64,000 nt of DNA from ZC4RG30 sp046347045 (GCA_046347045.1 JAXMGX010000012.1:86055-150054), one strand, 5' to 3'. Counted from the first letter of the stretch, positions 43,365 to 52,495 are shown. Translations and numbers: made by a program. Notes: generated by a model not told the origin, from the sequence alone.

Positions 43365-44131
43365 ACGCTCGTGGGCTGAAGCTCTACCACGCCGAACCCG
43401 CCGCGAACTCGCTGAAGGCGCTGATCTCCATGAAGGAGAAGCGTCTGGATTTCGAAAGCGTATACGTCGACCTGCACAAGTTCGAGCAGCACGACCCGGC
43501 CTTCCTGGCCGTGAACCCCGAGGGCCAGGTGCCCGTACTGGTGCATGACGGCCACGTCATCACGCACAGCACCATCATCGCCGAGTATCTGGAAGACGCC
43601 TTTCCCGGGGCTCCGCCGCTGCGGCCCGCCAACCCCTTCGGCAAGTCGCGCGTGCGCTACTGGAACAAGTTCGTCGACGAGCAGGTGATGGAATACGTCT
43701 CCATGCACGGCTGGCACCGCATGGTGACGATCATCGCGCGCTCGATCGAAAGCGGCGAGTTCGACCAGCTCATGTCGCGCATTCCCCTGCCGCGCATGCG
43801 CGAGAAGTGGATGAAGGCGCGCTCCGGCTTCGGCGAGGCGGAACTCGCCAACGCGACGCAGAAGGTGGCCCAGGCCATGGACAAGGTCGAGGCGCAGCTC
43901 GCACTGACGCCCTGGCTCGCAGGGCATGACTTCTCCATCGCCGACATCAATTTCTTTTCGGTCTGCGGCATGGCGCTCGGGCGGCTGTTCCCGATGCTGG
44001 AGGTGGAGAAGCGTGCGCCGCGGCTCACCGAATGGGTCGCGCGCATGCACGAGCGACCGGGCGTCAAGGCCGCCTTCGCGATGCCGAACCGCACCAACCC
44101 CGCGTTGCGCACCTTCACCGGCGAGGCCTGA
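43361..44131 (+). CDS. Glutathione S-transferase family protein
   Basis: A 256-residue GST. The thioredoxin-like N-terminal domain begins KLYHAEPAANSLKALISMKEKRLDFESVYVDL, and the cis-Pro and glutathione-binding segments are GQVPVLVHDG and ITHSTIIAEYLEDAFP. The helical C-terminal domain contains GHDFSIADINFFSV (N-capping box). ATG 43361 overlaps the MATE stop (ATGA). It conjugates glutathione to electrophiles or acts as a beta-etherase or dehalogenase-type enzyme; the substrate is not readable. It is convergent with the GT39-like gene, 14 bases apart. Confidence 0.9.
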   Translation: MNARGLKLYHAEPAANSLKALISMKEKRLDFESVYVDLHKFEQHDPAFLAVNPEGQVPVLVHDGHVITHSTIIAEYLEDAFPGAPPLRPANPFGKSRVRYWNKFVDEQVMEYVSMHGWHRMVTIIARSIESGEFDQLMSRIPLPRMREKWMKARSGFGEAELANATQKVAQAMDKVEAQLALTPWLAGHDFSIADINFFSVCGMALGRLFPMLEVEKRAPRLTEWVARMHERPGVKAAFAMPNRTNPALRTFTGEA

Positions 44132-44145
44132 TCGAGCTCGCGCCG

Positions 44146-45660
44146 CTACGGCGCTGCGGGCCGGTCCGTGACATTGCGACGATATACGTCCACTTCGTGC
44201 CAGCCGAGACTGCCGTGATACACGATGTGGTACTCGCGTCCCAGGCTTGCCATGAGCGCCGCACGCGCGGCCCAGTTCTCATCCCCTTTGTAGGGCTCGC
44301 GCACCAGCACGGTTCCAGGTTGCTGACTCATGATTCTCCCGACTTCCGCCACGGGATCCGTGCCGATGGACCCTGCTTCGCGGGCACGCGAGAGGTGGCT
44401 GGGGAAGGCGTACTTCGTGGGCATGCACTCGCCGGTGATGCGGTAGAGGGAGGACAGGCCACTGTAGATGAAGAGACACTTTCCGGGATCTACTTGCTGC
44501 GTGATGCGGGCCAGTTCGAGTCTGCTGCCATTGGCTCGCTGGGTGACCCAAAGCCGCGCCTGCCCCGCGAACAGCGCCAGCGCGAGCACGAGGACCGCGC
44601 GGCGAGAAGGTCCCTTGGCGAAAAATGGCGCAGTAGCAGCGCTCGCAGGGACCATCATGGGTAGCAGGTACTGACCGAGGAACGAGCGGAGCGCCAGCAT
44701 TCCGACCATCGATGCCACCAGCCATCCGAGCGTGAACCGGAACGCAACTCTCCCGGGATCGCGTGCGGGCAGCGAGGGGACGCGGATGCACGCGAGAAGC
44801 GGAACGGCCAACAACGACATCCCGGCGATGCGCAACATGAGCACCGCGGACGAGGTGGGGCCGCGCCGGAATACGGACACGAAATTCGCGAATACGAACT
44901 CCTCGAGATGACCATGCATCGCGTACCACGCCGCCGCCGCCGCGGTGGGAAGCACGGCGGCGCAGACCCACGACGTTGCGAGAAGGGGCAGCCAGCGCCT
45001 CGATCCCGCGCGCCACGCGATGACGAGCCAGCAGCATCCGAAGAAGAGGCCTTCGAAGAGCGCGCTGTACTTGATCTGCGCGGCCAGGCCGATCAGCAGC
45101 ATCGACAGCAGGCCGCGGCTCCAGATTCCTGGCGCCCGGGGAGTTTGCAGCCCCTTCATCGTGATCAGCCCGGCTGCGCTGACCGGCAGCGCGAGGAACA
45201 ACTCGGCCTGGCCACCGGCCGCGGACCCCAGCACCATCCACGCCAGATATATCATCCCGGCCAGCATCGCTGCGCCACGCGGGGCGAACTGGCGCGACAG
45301 CCTTGCGACCAGGAACGCAGTGGCGGCCACCACCAGCGTGCCGGCAAGCTGGTAGGCCAGCACGCCGTCGCCACCCAGGCGGCGCAGCGCGGCAAACAGC
45401 AGGAACAATCCCACCGGCTTGCGGTCCCAGATGTCGACGAACGGCAAGGCCCCGTGAAGCATCCGCTCGCCGACGAGCAGGTAGAATCCCTCATCCGAAT
45501 CGAGCAGCGGATTGCCGAGGAACTGCAGGCGCGTCGCCAGCGCCACCAGCAGCAACGAGCCGGCCATCAGCAAACCGGAAGACAATCTCGGTCCCTCGCG
45601 GCCCGTGACCTGCACGTCGGGCGCAACGTCAATCCAGCGGGCAGCCGATTCGGCGCTCAC
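44146..45660 (-). CDS. GT39/ArnT-like membrane glycosyltransferase (GT-C)
   Basis: A 504-residue polytopic protein of GT-C type. The first extracytoplasmic loop carries the catalytic acidic pair DSDEGFYLLVGERMLHGALPFVDIWDRKP, as in family 39 mannosyltransferases and ArnT. About ten more hydrophobic helices and a C-terminal soluble domain (about residues 410-504) follow. Such enzymes use a polyprenyl-phosphate sugar and act at the periplasmic face. The start is GTG 45660, overlapping the ketoacyl-synthase stop as GTGA; the longer frame upstream is a shadow. As last gene of the coupled string it may glycosylate the acyl product or its carrier lipid. Confidence 0.8.
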   Translation of the reverse strand: MSAESAARWIDVAPDVQVTGREGPRLSSGLLMAGSLLLVALATRLQFLGNPLLDSDEGFYLLVGERMLHGALPFVDIWDRKPVGLFLLFAALRRLGGDGVLAYQLAGTLVVAATAFLVARLSRQFAPRGAAMLAGMIYLAWMVLGSAAGGQAELFLALPVSAAGLITMKGLQTPRAPGIWSRGLLSMLLIGLAAQIKYSALFEGLFFGCCWLVIAWRAGSRRWLPLLATSWVCAAVLPTAAAAAWYAMHGHLEEFVFANFVSVFRRGPTSSAVLMLRIAGMSLLAVPLLACIRVPSLPARDPGRVAFRFTLGWLVASMVGMLALRSFLGQYLLPMMVPASAATAPFFAKGPSRRAVLVLALALFAGQARLWVTQRANGSRLELARITQQVDPGKCLFIYSGLSSLYRITGECMPTKYAFPSHLSRAREAGSIGTDPVAEVGRIMSQQPGTVLVREPYKGDENWAARAALMASLGREYHIVYHGSLGWHEVDVYRRNVTDRPAAP

Positions 45661-46865
45661 GCCCGCCTCAGTGCAATGACTGCGTTGAGGCCGCCAAACG
45701 CGAAGGAATTCGAGAGCGCGGCCTCGATGTCGCGCGGCCTGGCGGCATTGGGCGTGTAGTCCAGGTCGCATTCCGGATCGGGACCAAGATAGCCAATGGT
45801 CGGCGGGATCCGCCCAGTCCTCAGGGCATTGATCGTCGCGACCAGCTCGAGCGCACCCGCCGCTCCCATCGCGTGCCCGTGACCGGATTTGGTGGACGAA
45901 ACACTGAGCGCGTCCGCATGCCGACCGAACACCCTGCGGATGGCCCGGGTCTCGGTGATGTCATTGGCAACCGTACCCGTGCCATGCGCGTTGATGTACC
46001 CGATCTGCTCCGCATGCAGCCGGGCATCCGCGAGCGCGGCGCGCATCGCGCCCGCCGCTCCCGCTTCATCCGGCATCACCAGATCCGAGGCATCGGCCGA
46101 CATCCCCGCACCGGCAAATTCCGCGAGCACCGTGGCGCCACGCGAACGCGCCGCCTCGAACTCTTCGAGGACGAACATCCCGGCCCCTTCCGAGATGACC
46201 ATGCCCCGCCGCCCGGCCGAGAACGGACGACAGGCATCGCTGGCCATCACGCGCATGCCTTCCCAGGCCTTGAGGATGCCGTAGGTGATGCAGGCATCCA
46301 CGCCGCCGGCCACCGCGGCATCGACGACACCGGCGCGGATCATCAGCAGCGCCTGCGCCAGCGCGTGGTTCGTCGAGGCACAGGCGCTGGTCACGCCGAA
46401 CGCCGGGCCTGTCAGCCCGAATTCGATGCTCACATGCGCCGCAGGGGCGCTGGCCATGATGCGCGGTATCGACAGCGGATGAACCCGCCCGTCCCCGCCA
46501 TACAACCGCCGCATCTGCTGGTCGTGCGTGGTGTCGCCACCGACGCCTGTTCCGATGATGGTCGCCGTGCGGGCGGAAGATCCCTCGCGCGCCGGGTCGA
46601 ATCCCGACTGGGCCACGGCCTCGCGGGCGGCCACGACCGAAAGCTGCGAAATGCGGTCGAGCAGCGGCAGGCGTTTCTCGTCGAAATGGGCCTCGGGCTC
46701 GAAACCGCGGATCTGGCCGGCGATGGGCTGGCGCAGCGACGGCCCTTCGACTCCCACGATGGGACCGATGCCCGAGCGACCTTCCACCAGCGCGGTCCAC
46801 AGCGATGGCGCGTCCAGTCCCAGGCAGCTCACCGCGCCCATGCCGGTAATGACCACGCGTCGCAT
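45657..46865 (-). CDS. Beta-ketoacyl-ACP synthase (FabF-like)
   Basis: A 402-residue condensing enzyme with the full Cys-His-His triad: SACAST (Cys about residue 162), NAHGTGT and KSGHGHAMGAAG. It starts RRVVITGMGAVSCLG as FabF/NodE do. It decarboxylates malonyl-ACP and joins the C2 unit to an acyl thioester. The neighbouring dedicated acyl carrier protein (5-base gap) and hydrolase show that this is a pathway-specific rather than housekeeping KAS. No matching ketoreductase, dehydratase or enoyl reductase is nearby, so those steps would be shared with fatty-acid synthesis. Its stop overlaps the GT39-like start. Confidence 0.93.
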   Translation of the reverse strand: MRRVVITGMGAVSCLGLDAPSLWTALVEGRSGIGPIVGVEGPSLRQPIAGQIRGFEPEAHFDEKRLPLLDRISQLSVVAAREAVAQSGFDPAREGSSARTATIIGTGVGGDTTHDQQMRRLYGGDGRVHPLSIPRIMASAPAAHVSIEFGLTGPAFGVTSACASTNHALAQALLMIRAGVVDAAVAGGVDACITYGILKAWEGMRVMASDACRPFSAGRRGMVISEGAGMFVLEEFEAARSRGATVLAEFAGAGMSADASDLVMPDEAGAAGAMRAALADARLHAEQIGYINAHGTGTVANDITETRAIRRVFGRHADALSVSSTKSGHGHAMGAAGALELVATINALRTGRIPPTIGYLGPDPECDLDYTPNAARPRDIEAALSNSFAFGGLNAVIALRRA

Positions 46866-46870
46866 CTGTC

Positions 46871-47140
46871 TTAGCCGGCTGGCGTGGCCACCAATGCCCC
46901 GCCTGGCCCTACGGCCCGCTCGACCGCCTGCACGAGGGTTGCGACGCTGGCCGCCTTGAGGTCGAGTTCGCGATCGCCAAGTTCGATGCCGAACACCTCT
47001 TCGATCTTGAAGATCATGTCGATGGCATCGAGCGAGGCGACGCCCAGCGCCTGGATGGTGGATTCCGGCTTGATCGCCGAGGGGTCGACGCCGGCCGTCT
47101 CAGCGACGATTTGCATGACCCGGGATTCAACGGTGGACAT
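46871..47140 (-). CDS. Acyl carrier protein
   Basis: An 89-residue carrier protein of four helices. The phosphopantetheine Ser lies in LGVASLDAIDMIFKIEEVFGIEL (Ser about residue 38). The usual Asp before Ser (DSL) is Ala here (ASL), a small deviation from standard AcpP. ATG 47140 is chosen because GGAG lies 9 bases upstream and the start is family-like; the longer frame upstream belongs to the hydrolase. It overlaps the hydrolase by 14 bases and precedes the ketoacyl synthase by 5. It carries the acyl or ketide chain for the cluster. Confidence 0.92.
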   Translation of the reverse strand: MSTVESRVMQIVAETAGVDPSAIKPESTIQALGVASLDAIDMIFKIEEVFGIELGDRELDLKAASVATLVQAVERAVGPGGALVATPAG

Positions 47141-47978
47141 TGGGGTCTCCTTCATTGTCAGGACGGGGCTGGATGCAGGATTGGAAGAACTTCGCTGACT
47201 CATCGACGACGATCTGCCGCTGCCTGTCGATGGTGACCATGTGGTAGCTGTCCTTCAGCCAGACCGACTCGGCGCGGCCGCCCACGCGCGACGCGACGAT
47301 GCGCGCATTGGCCGCGCTGGCGATGTCGTCTTCCACGGCATGCACCGTAAGGCAGGGCGCGACGACTTTCGGCAGTTCCCACCGCACGCGCCAGGCCAGC
47401 TCGTAGAACTGGGCCAGCGATGGCCACGGGTTGGCCAGCAGCCCGCCTCCGCCGCTGTGACCGCTTTGCATGAAAGCCACGATGCGCGCGCGGATGCGCG
47501 GGTCCTTGATGCCGTGCGGGAAGGCTTCTTCGAAGCGCCGGCCGCGTCCGATGCCCAGCCGCACCAGCAGCGGCAGCAGGAACGACAGCCGCGCAATCCT
47601 CGGAATGGCCCAGCCGTCGTAGTTGAGCGTGGTGCCATACAAGGCGACGCCCGAAACCGTCTTCGGGTTGCGCGCCGCCAGGCGCAATGCGAGCACGGCG
47701 CCCATCGAGAGTCCCCCGACGAAAAGGTGATCCACGTGCTGGCGAAGACGAACCGCGGCCTCCTCGACGCTGGCATACCAGTCGCGCCAGCCCGTGGCGA
47801 TCAGTGCGTGCTCGTCCTGGCAGTGGCCGGCAAGCTGCACGCCGAAAACAGTGAATCCCCTGGCCTGGAGGCCCTTGCCGACAAAGCGCATTTCGCTCGG
47901 CGTGCCGGTCAGTCCATGCACCAGCAGCACGCCGGAGCGGCCCGCGGGAAGGAAGAATTCATTGGGAGCCTGGATCAT
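47127..47978 (-). CDS. Alpha/beta hydrolase (carboxylesterase/thioesterase-like)
   Basis: A 283-residue hydrolase. LLVHGLTGTPSEMR forms the oxyanion hole, GLSMGAVLAL contains the nucleophile Ser (about residue 93), a late Asp lies in HAVEDDIAS, and the His is in DSYHMVTIDRQ. It resembles Est30-type monoacylglycerol/carboxyl esterases and may act as a thioesterase or acyltransferase releasing the chain from the carrier protein. ATG 47978 overlaps the adaptor stop (ATGA), and its 3' end overlaps the carrier-protein gene, so it is locked into the operon. Confidence 0.85.
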   Translation of the reverse strand: MIQAPNEFFLPAGRSGVLLVHGLTGTPSEMRFVGKGLQARGFTVFGVQLAGHCQDEHALIATGWRDWYASVEEAAVRLRQHVDHLFVGGLSMGAVLALRLAARNPKTVSGVALYGTTLNYDGWAIPRIARLSFLLPLLVRLGIGRGRRFEEAFPHGIKDPRIRARIVAFMQSGHSGGGGLLANPWPSLAQFYELAWRVRWELPKVVAPCLTVHAVEDDIASAANARIVASRVGGRAESVWLKDSYHMVTIDRQRQIVVDESAKFFQSCIQPRPDNEGDPNVHR

Positions 47979-48868
47979 GTATCGGCCTTGAATCGAACCA
48001 GCACCTGCTGCCCGACGCGCAGCGTGGCGTCCTCGACCTCGATTTCGCAGGGAATCACGCGGCTATCGACGATGTCGGCGTCAGTCTGGACGCTTCGCCG
48101 CCGGAGCACGCTGGAAATACTCGCGGCCCTGCCGGGCAGCACACGTTCGGGATCGCCCAACACCACCTCCACGGACATGCCTCGATGGACCACTGCCGCG
48201 AACTCCTCGCCCAGCTCGGCCCGGATGATTCGCGGTGCATCCGGCAACAACACGAACAGCGGCACCGCGGCATCGGCGGCAACGCGCAGCATGGGAGTGG
48301 CATGGATCTCCACCAGCTCTCCCGCCACGGGTGCGCGGATGTCTGCTTCGCGCAGCGCCGCTTGCGCAGACCGCAGCTTCACCGCCGCCGCACGGGCTTC
48401 GGCGACGGCCACGTCATGCTCGGCGCCGCGCGCCTGCAGGTCGAGCTGTGCCTGGTCGACGGCGAGATCGGGAGCCGCATCGGCCAACCGCGCCTCGCGC
48501 AGCCTCGCCAGCAGCGACGCCGCGGATTCACGTGCGGCCTTGGTGGCGCGTGCTCGTGCGTCCGCCATGGCCAGCGCGGCCGCCTCGATTGCAACGGCCT
48601 CGCGCAGCGCGCGGGGCTCGAGTGTTGCCAGCACTTCACCGGCACGCACCCGCGTGCCGAGCCGGCCCCGCACCGTGAGCAGGCGTCCGGTCTGCGCGGA
48701 GAAGACCTGGACGAGTCCGCCGACAACGTCCACTTCGCCACGGACCATCGCCACGTATCTTTGCGCCGACGCTTGCGCGCCGGAAGCAGCGCTGCCAGCC
48801 GCCGCGCCGCAGCCGCAGAGAAGCGCCATGACGCACAGCAACCCGCCCAGCGTGGCGCTGCGGTTCAC
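47975..48868 (-). CDS. Membrane-fusion adaptor lipoprotein
   Basis: A 297-residue periplasmic adaptor. From GTG 48868 the protein starts with a lipoprotein signal peptide ending in LLCGC (Cys about residue 20). A split lipoyl domain (GRLLTVRGRLGTRVRAGEVLATLEP) follows, then an Ala-rich coiled-coil (about residues 75-165), DIRAPVAGELVEIHATPMLRV and a beta-barrel. The GTG overlaps the ATPase stop as GTGA; an upstream in-frame start at 48892 would bury the signal. It links the ABC permease to the TolC-type protein of the same operon, completing a tripartite exporter. Confidence 0.87.
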   Translation of the reverse strand: MNRSATLGGLLCVMALLCGCGAAAGSAASGAQASAQRYVAMVRGEVDVVGGLVQVFSAQTGRLLTVRGRLGTRVRAGEVLATLEPRALREAVAIEAAALAMADARARATKAARESAASLLARLREARLADAAPDLAVDQAQLDLQARGAEHDVAVAEARAAAVKLRSAQAALREADIRAPVAGELVEIHATPMLRVAADAAVPLFVLLPDAPRIIRAELGEEFAAVVHRGMSVEVVLGDPERVLPGRAASISSVLRRRSVQTDADIVDSRVIPCEIEVEDATLRVGQQVLVRFKADT

Positions 48869-49575
48869 TGGCCCTGCCCCGGATCGGGACACCGCGGGCT
48901 CACCTGGCCGTCTTCCATCCGGTAGACGTGGTCCGCGTGATCGATGAGCCTCGGGTCATGGCTGACGCACACCACGGTGGTGCCATGCTGCTTCGCGACC
49001 CCATGCAGCAGCGTGATGACCGCAGCGCCACTGTGGCTGTCGAGCGCGCTGGTGGGTTCGTCCGCGAACAGCAGCTTGGGCCGCTTGGCCAGCGCGCGGG
49101 CGATGGCCACCCGTTGCTGCTCGCCACCCGAGAGTTGCGCGGGCCGAAAGTGCAACCGGTGGTCGAGGCCGACCTGGCTCAGCATTGCGCGCGCATGATC
49201 CTCGGCGCGGCCACCCCGCATCCCGAGGTAATGCAGCGGGAGCAACACCTGTTCCAGCGCCGTCAGCGCCGGGAACAGATTGAAACCCTGGAAGATGAAT
49301 CCCGTGTGCTCGCGCCGATGATCCACACGCTGCGCGCCCGATACCGAGGACAGCTCGGTCCCCAGCGAGTGCACATCGCCCGCGTCGGGCTGCAGCAGCC
49401 CGCTCAGGATCGCCAGCAGCGTGCTCTTGCCGCTGCCGGAGGGGCCGCAGATCAACGTCAGGGCGCTGGCGAATGCGGCGAAGTCCACGCGGTTGAGCAC
49501 CGCGGTCGTGACATCGCCTGACGTGAACGACTTGCTGACGCCGGAGGCCTGCAGGGATCGGTTCTGGCTGTTCAT
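48865..49575 (-). CDS. ABC exporter ATP-binding protein (MacB/LolD type)
   Basis: A 236-residue ATPase with Walker A GPSGSGKST (about residue 44), Q-loop FIFQGFNLFPALTA, signature LSGGEQQR, Walker B LLFADEP and His switch VSHDPRL. ATG 49575 overlaps the permease stop (ATGA) and gives the normal N-terminus; the 31-codon extension upstream is unlikely. It powers the permease encoded just before it. It is distinct from the ABC exporter at 19.5 kb, whose permease is a double-repeat protein twice as long. Confidence 0.93.
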   Translation of the reverse strand: MNSQNRSLQASGVSKSFTSGDVTTAVLNRVDFAAFASALTLICGPSGSGKSTLLAILSGLLQPDAGDVHSLGTELSSVSGAQRVDHRREHTGFIFQGFNLFPALTALEQVLLPLHYLGMRGGRAEDHARAMLSQVGLDHRLHFRPAQLSGGEQQRVAIARALAKRPKLLFADEPTSALDSHSGAAVITLLHGVAKQHGTTVVCVSHDPRLIDHADHVYRMEDGQVSPRCPDPGQGQ

Positions 49576-50708
49576 GTGCGTAGCAACATCGAAGGGTCGG
49601 TGCGCGACAGGCGACCCAGACTTGCAAGGCCGGCAAGTCCCGCCACCACCATCACGGCGACGGCGCACAGCAGCGCCATGGGCACGCTCGGCGCGACCGG
49701 CACGGCGGCCGCATGGGCAATGGGCAGCAGCACCAGGCCGGCCAGTGCCGCGGCCAGCAGTCCAGCAACCCCAAGCCAGGACGCCTTCGTGATCAGGATG
49801 GTTCCCAGTTCAGCCCTCGTTATGCCCATCGCCCGCAGCATTGCCAGTTCCCGCACCGAGCCGGCGATGGCGCCTGCAAGCGACTGGCTGGTAATGACGG
49901 CGCCGACCACGAAAACCAGCAGTGCCGATGCGATGAATCCCAGGCCAGCACCGGTGTCGAAGAGCCAGAACAGCATGGTGCGCCGACCGAACTCCTGAGC
50001 TGTCCAGACCTCGTAGCGACCGGGAACAACCCCGGAAGACAAGCGCCGCGCAGCCTTGGAAGGATCGGCACCTTGCCGCAGTCGAGCCAGATAGTAAGTA
50101 GGTTGCTCACCCCAGCCCGCGCCGGCGCCCACCCACCGGGCTGTCGCGTTGGATGCAACGACAGTCACGGCACCGAGGCTTCTGATGCCCGGCGCCAGCC
50201 CCACCAGTCGAACCCGCCTGCCCTGGATGTAGGCCTCACCACCCGGCCTGATGTCCAGCTTGGAAAGATCCGCGGGATCGACGATCACTGCGCCAGGCTC
50301 CTCGAGCAGCGCGCGGGTGGAAGGCGACAGCGACTTCGCGAACAGCAACCCATCCGCCCGCGTCGACACGCCTGCGACAACCACCGCGACGTGTCGCTGC
50401 GATCCGGGTGTCCTCCATGAGGCATCCAGCCAGTGGAGCTCATCGACCTGCGCCACCTGCGGATCGAGCCGCAGCCGCATCTCGGCCGACACCGGCACTG
50501 GCCGGCCCAGATCGACGCTGGGTGTCTGCGGATAGCCCACCCACAGGTCGGCCGAGGATGCCCTGACGAAGACGCTGGCCGTCGAGAAGATGCCCATCAC
50601 CAGCGCCGCCTGCGCGAACAGCAACAGTCCCGCCACGGCGATCGACAGTGCCGCCGGCAGATAGCGCCGCCATTCATGCCGCAGGGTCTTGCGGGCCAGC
50701 GATACCAT
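49572..50708 (-). CDS. ABC exporter permease (single FtsX/MacB repeat)
   Basis: A 378-residue permease. One N-terminal helix (LPAALSIAVAGLLLFAQAALVMG) is followed by a periplasmic MacB-PCD-like domain (about residues 45-250) and a terminal FtsX block of three helices (LGFIASALLVFVVGAVITSQSL, WLGVAGLLAAALAGLVLLPIAH, MALLCAVAVMVVAGLAGLASL). It would act as a homodimer like MacB, LolC/E or DevC. Its ATG directly follows the TolC-type stop with no gap, and its stop overlaps the ATPase start. Confidence 0.9.
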   Translation of the reverse strand: MVSLARKTLRHEWRRYLPAALSIAVAGLLLFAQAALVMGIFSTASVFVRASSADLWVGYPQTPSVDLGRPVPVSAEMRLRLDPQVAQVDELHWLDASWRTPGSQRHVAVVVAGVSTRADGLLFAKSLSPSTRALLEEPGAVIVDPADLSKLDIRPGGEAYIQGRRVRLVGLAPGIRSLGAVTVVASNATARWVGAGAGWGEQPTYYLARLRQGADPSKAARRLSSGVVPGRYEVWTAQEFGRRTMLFWLFDTGAGLGFIASALLVFVVGAVITSQSLAGAIAGSVRELAMLRAMGITRAELGTILITKASWLGVAGLLAAALAGLVLLPIAHAAAVPVAPSVPMALLCAVAVMVVAGLAGLASLGRLSRTDPSMLLRT

Positions 50709-52091
50709 TCAGCCTGCTCCCAGTGCGAGCATCAGGTGTACCAGCGCAAGGCTTTGGTCCCGTTCCGCGTGCACCAGCGACTGGCGCGCGAGCAGTGCCT
50801 CGCGCTTCAGATCCAGCGCCGTGACCTGCCGCTGCAAGCCCAGTTGCCGCTGGGCTTGCGCACGCCGCTCCGCCTGCTCTGCCGAATCCATCGCAGCCGC
50901 CTGCAGTGCAGACTGCTCCATGGCCTCCTCGACCTGCAGCAGGGCAGCTTCCACCTCTGCCACTGCATCAAGGACCACCTGCCGGTAGTCCAATACGGCC
51001 GCCCGCAGCGCGGCGCCATGCGCCTCGGCCTGCGCCTTGCGCAATCCCCAGTCGAACAGCGGCAGGGTGATCAGTGGCCCGGCCGATACGATGCTGTTGG
51101 TACTGCTGCGGACGTGCCCGGCGACGGGTATCGATGCGGTCAATGCGCCGGCGATCGACACGCTGGGATAGCGATCAGCGCGGGCGATGCCCAGTTGCGC
51201 CGCGGCGCGCTCGACCGCGGCTTCGGCATGGCGGATATCCGGTCGCCTGCGCAGCAGGTCCGCCGGCAAGGTCGCCGGCACGGCGGGCACGCGCAGTTCC
51301 CCTTCATTGCCAACCCAGGACTCATCGATGGCCGTGCTGCCCAGCAGCGCCGCCAGGGACTCGAGTCCCCGCTTGCGGATGCGCTGCAGACTGCCGGACT
51401 CCGCGCGTGCCTGCGGCGCCTGTTGCAGGTCGGCGGTACTGGTCAGTGCATCATCCAGCCCGAGGCGGATGCGCGTCGCCTGGCGCTGCCGGCGATCGTC
51501 GGCGACATTCGCCAGCTCCTCGACCACGCCGAGCTCGCGCTGCGCGAATCGGCTTTCCAGATAGGCGCGCACCACGTCCGCGGTCAGCGCCGCGCGCACC
51601 GCGGCTTCGTCCGACAGCGCGTCATCGACCTGCGCTTGCAGCAGCCGGCCGGCGTTCACGGCACGCCCGAACAGCGGCAGTTCCCAGCTCGCGTCGATGC
51701 CGACCAGAAAATACTGCGCGGTGGCCTGGGGATTGCGTTCGGAGGCCGTGCTCGCCACGGCGGCGGGCCGGAAGTTCGACTCTCCCGCGCCCCGCAGCGC
51801 GCGCGCGGCCATCAGGCGCTGGTGCGCCGCCTGCATCTTGAAGTTGCCCGCCAGCGCCTTGTCCACGAGGGAATCGAGCTGCACGCTGTCAAACCCCCGC
51901 CACCAGTCGTGCAGACTTTCGGCCCCTGCGGCAGCCGCGTTGTTCCAGGACGGCCGGATGTCCACGACGGGATCGCCGCGGGGAACGAAATCCTCGCAGG
52001 AGGACAGCAACCCGGCCGCGAGCATCACGGCGAAGAGCCTGCACCGGAATGACAAATGCTTCACGGGGAATACCGGGATTCGAAACCGCAT
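50709..52091 (-). CDS. TolC/NodT-family outer-membrane lipoprotein
   Basis: An outer-membrane efflux duct of about 460 residues. A signal peptide ends in the lipobox GLLSSC. DWWRGFDSVQLDSLVDKALAGNFKMQAA is the NodT start. LLRRRPDIRHAEAAVERAAAQLGIARADRYPSVSI near residue 270 is the family signature, and ITLPLFDWGLRKAQAEA is in the second repeat. The start at ATG 52091 gives a 31-residue signal; GTG 52064 gives a shorter, more usual one, and neither has a good ribosome-binding site. First gene of the coupled exporter/acyl operon. It diverges from the small transporters. Confidence 0.88.
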   Translation of the reverse strand: MRFRIPVFPVKHLSFRCRLFAVMLAAGLLSSCEDFVPRGDPVVDIRPSWNNAAAAGAESLHDWWRGFDSVQLDSLVDKALAGNFKMQAAHQRLMAARALRGAGESNFRPAAVASTASERNPQATAQYFLVGIDASWELPLFGRAVNAGRLLQAQVDDALSDEAAVRAALTADVVRAYLESRFAQRELGVVEELANVADDRRQRQATRIRLGLDDALTSTADLQQAPQARAESGSLQRIRKRGLESLAALLGSTAIDESWVGNEGELRVPAVPATLPADLLRRRPDIRHAEAAVERAAAQLGIARADRYPSVSIAGALTASIPVAGHVRSSTNSIVSAGPLITLPLFDWGLRKAQAEAHGAALRAAVLDYRQVVLDAVAEVEAALLQVEEAMEQSALQAAAMDSAEQAERRAQAQRQLGLQRQVTALDLKREALLARQSLVHAERDQSLALVHLMLALGAG

Positions 52092-52129
52092 ATAGTGACG
52101 ATCATGTTTCGCATGCCCGCGGCGGTCCG

Positions 52130-52495
52130 TTGGTAACTCCTTCACAGGCGCTGCTGCTCGGCCTGAGCCTCGCCACCGATGCCGCCGGCCAGCTCGCATT
52201 CAAGCGCGCCTCCGTCTCGGGACTCGATGCCGGCGCGACGTGGCAGCAGCAGTGGCTGCGCTACGCGGCCGAGCCTTGGATCTGGACGGGGATCGGCTGC
52301 TTCGTGCTGGAGTTCGTGCTGTGGCTGGCGGTGCTGTCGGTACTGCCGTTGTCGCAGGGCGTGCTGCTGTCTTCGGCGAGCACGCTGGTGATGCTGGCGG
52401 GCGGCCGGGTCTTCTTCGCCGAGCGGCTGGGGCCGATGCAGATACTGGGTGGCGCCCTGATCGCGGCCGGGGTCGCAATCGTGGGACTGAGCTGA
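52130..52495 (+). CDS. Small EamA/SMR-type transporter, subunit 1
   Basis: A four-helix protein of about 121 residues of the small multidrug resistance/ArnE-like type. Helices are at SQALLLGLSLATDAAGQLAF, WIWTGIGCFVLEFVLWLAVL, SQGVLLSSASTLVMLAGGRVFF and LGGALIAAGVAIVGL. TTG 52130 is my preferred start, placing the first helix at the N-terminus; an ATG at 52049 would add 27 polar residues overlapping the divergent gene. A second subunit starts two bases after its stop. Paired SMR genes form heterodimers; ArnE/ArnF, which flip undecaprenyl-linked aminoarabinose, are the relevant precedent. Confidence 0.75.
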   Translation: MVTPSQALLLGLSLATDAAGQLAFKRASVSGLDAGATWQQQWLRYAAEPWIWTGIGCFVLEFVLWLAVLSVLPLSQGVLLSSASTLVMLAGGRVFFAERLGPMQILGGALIAAGVAIVGLS

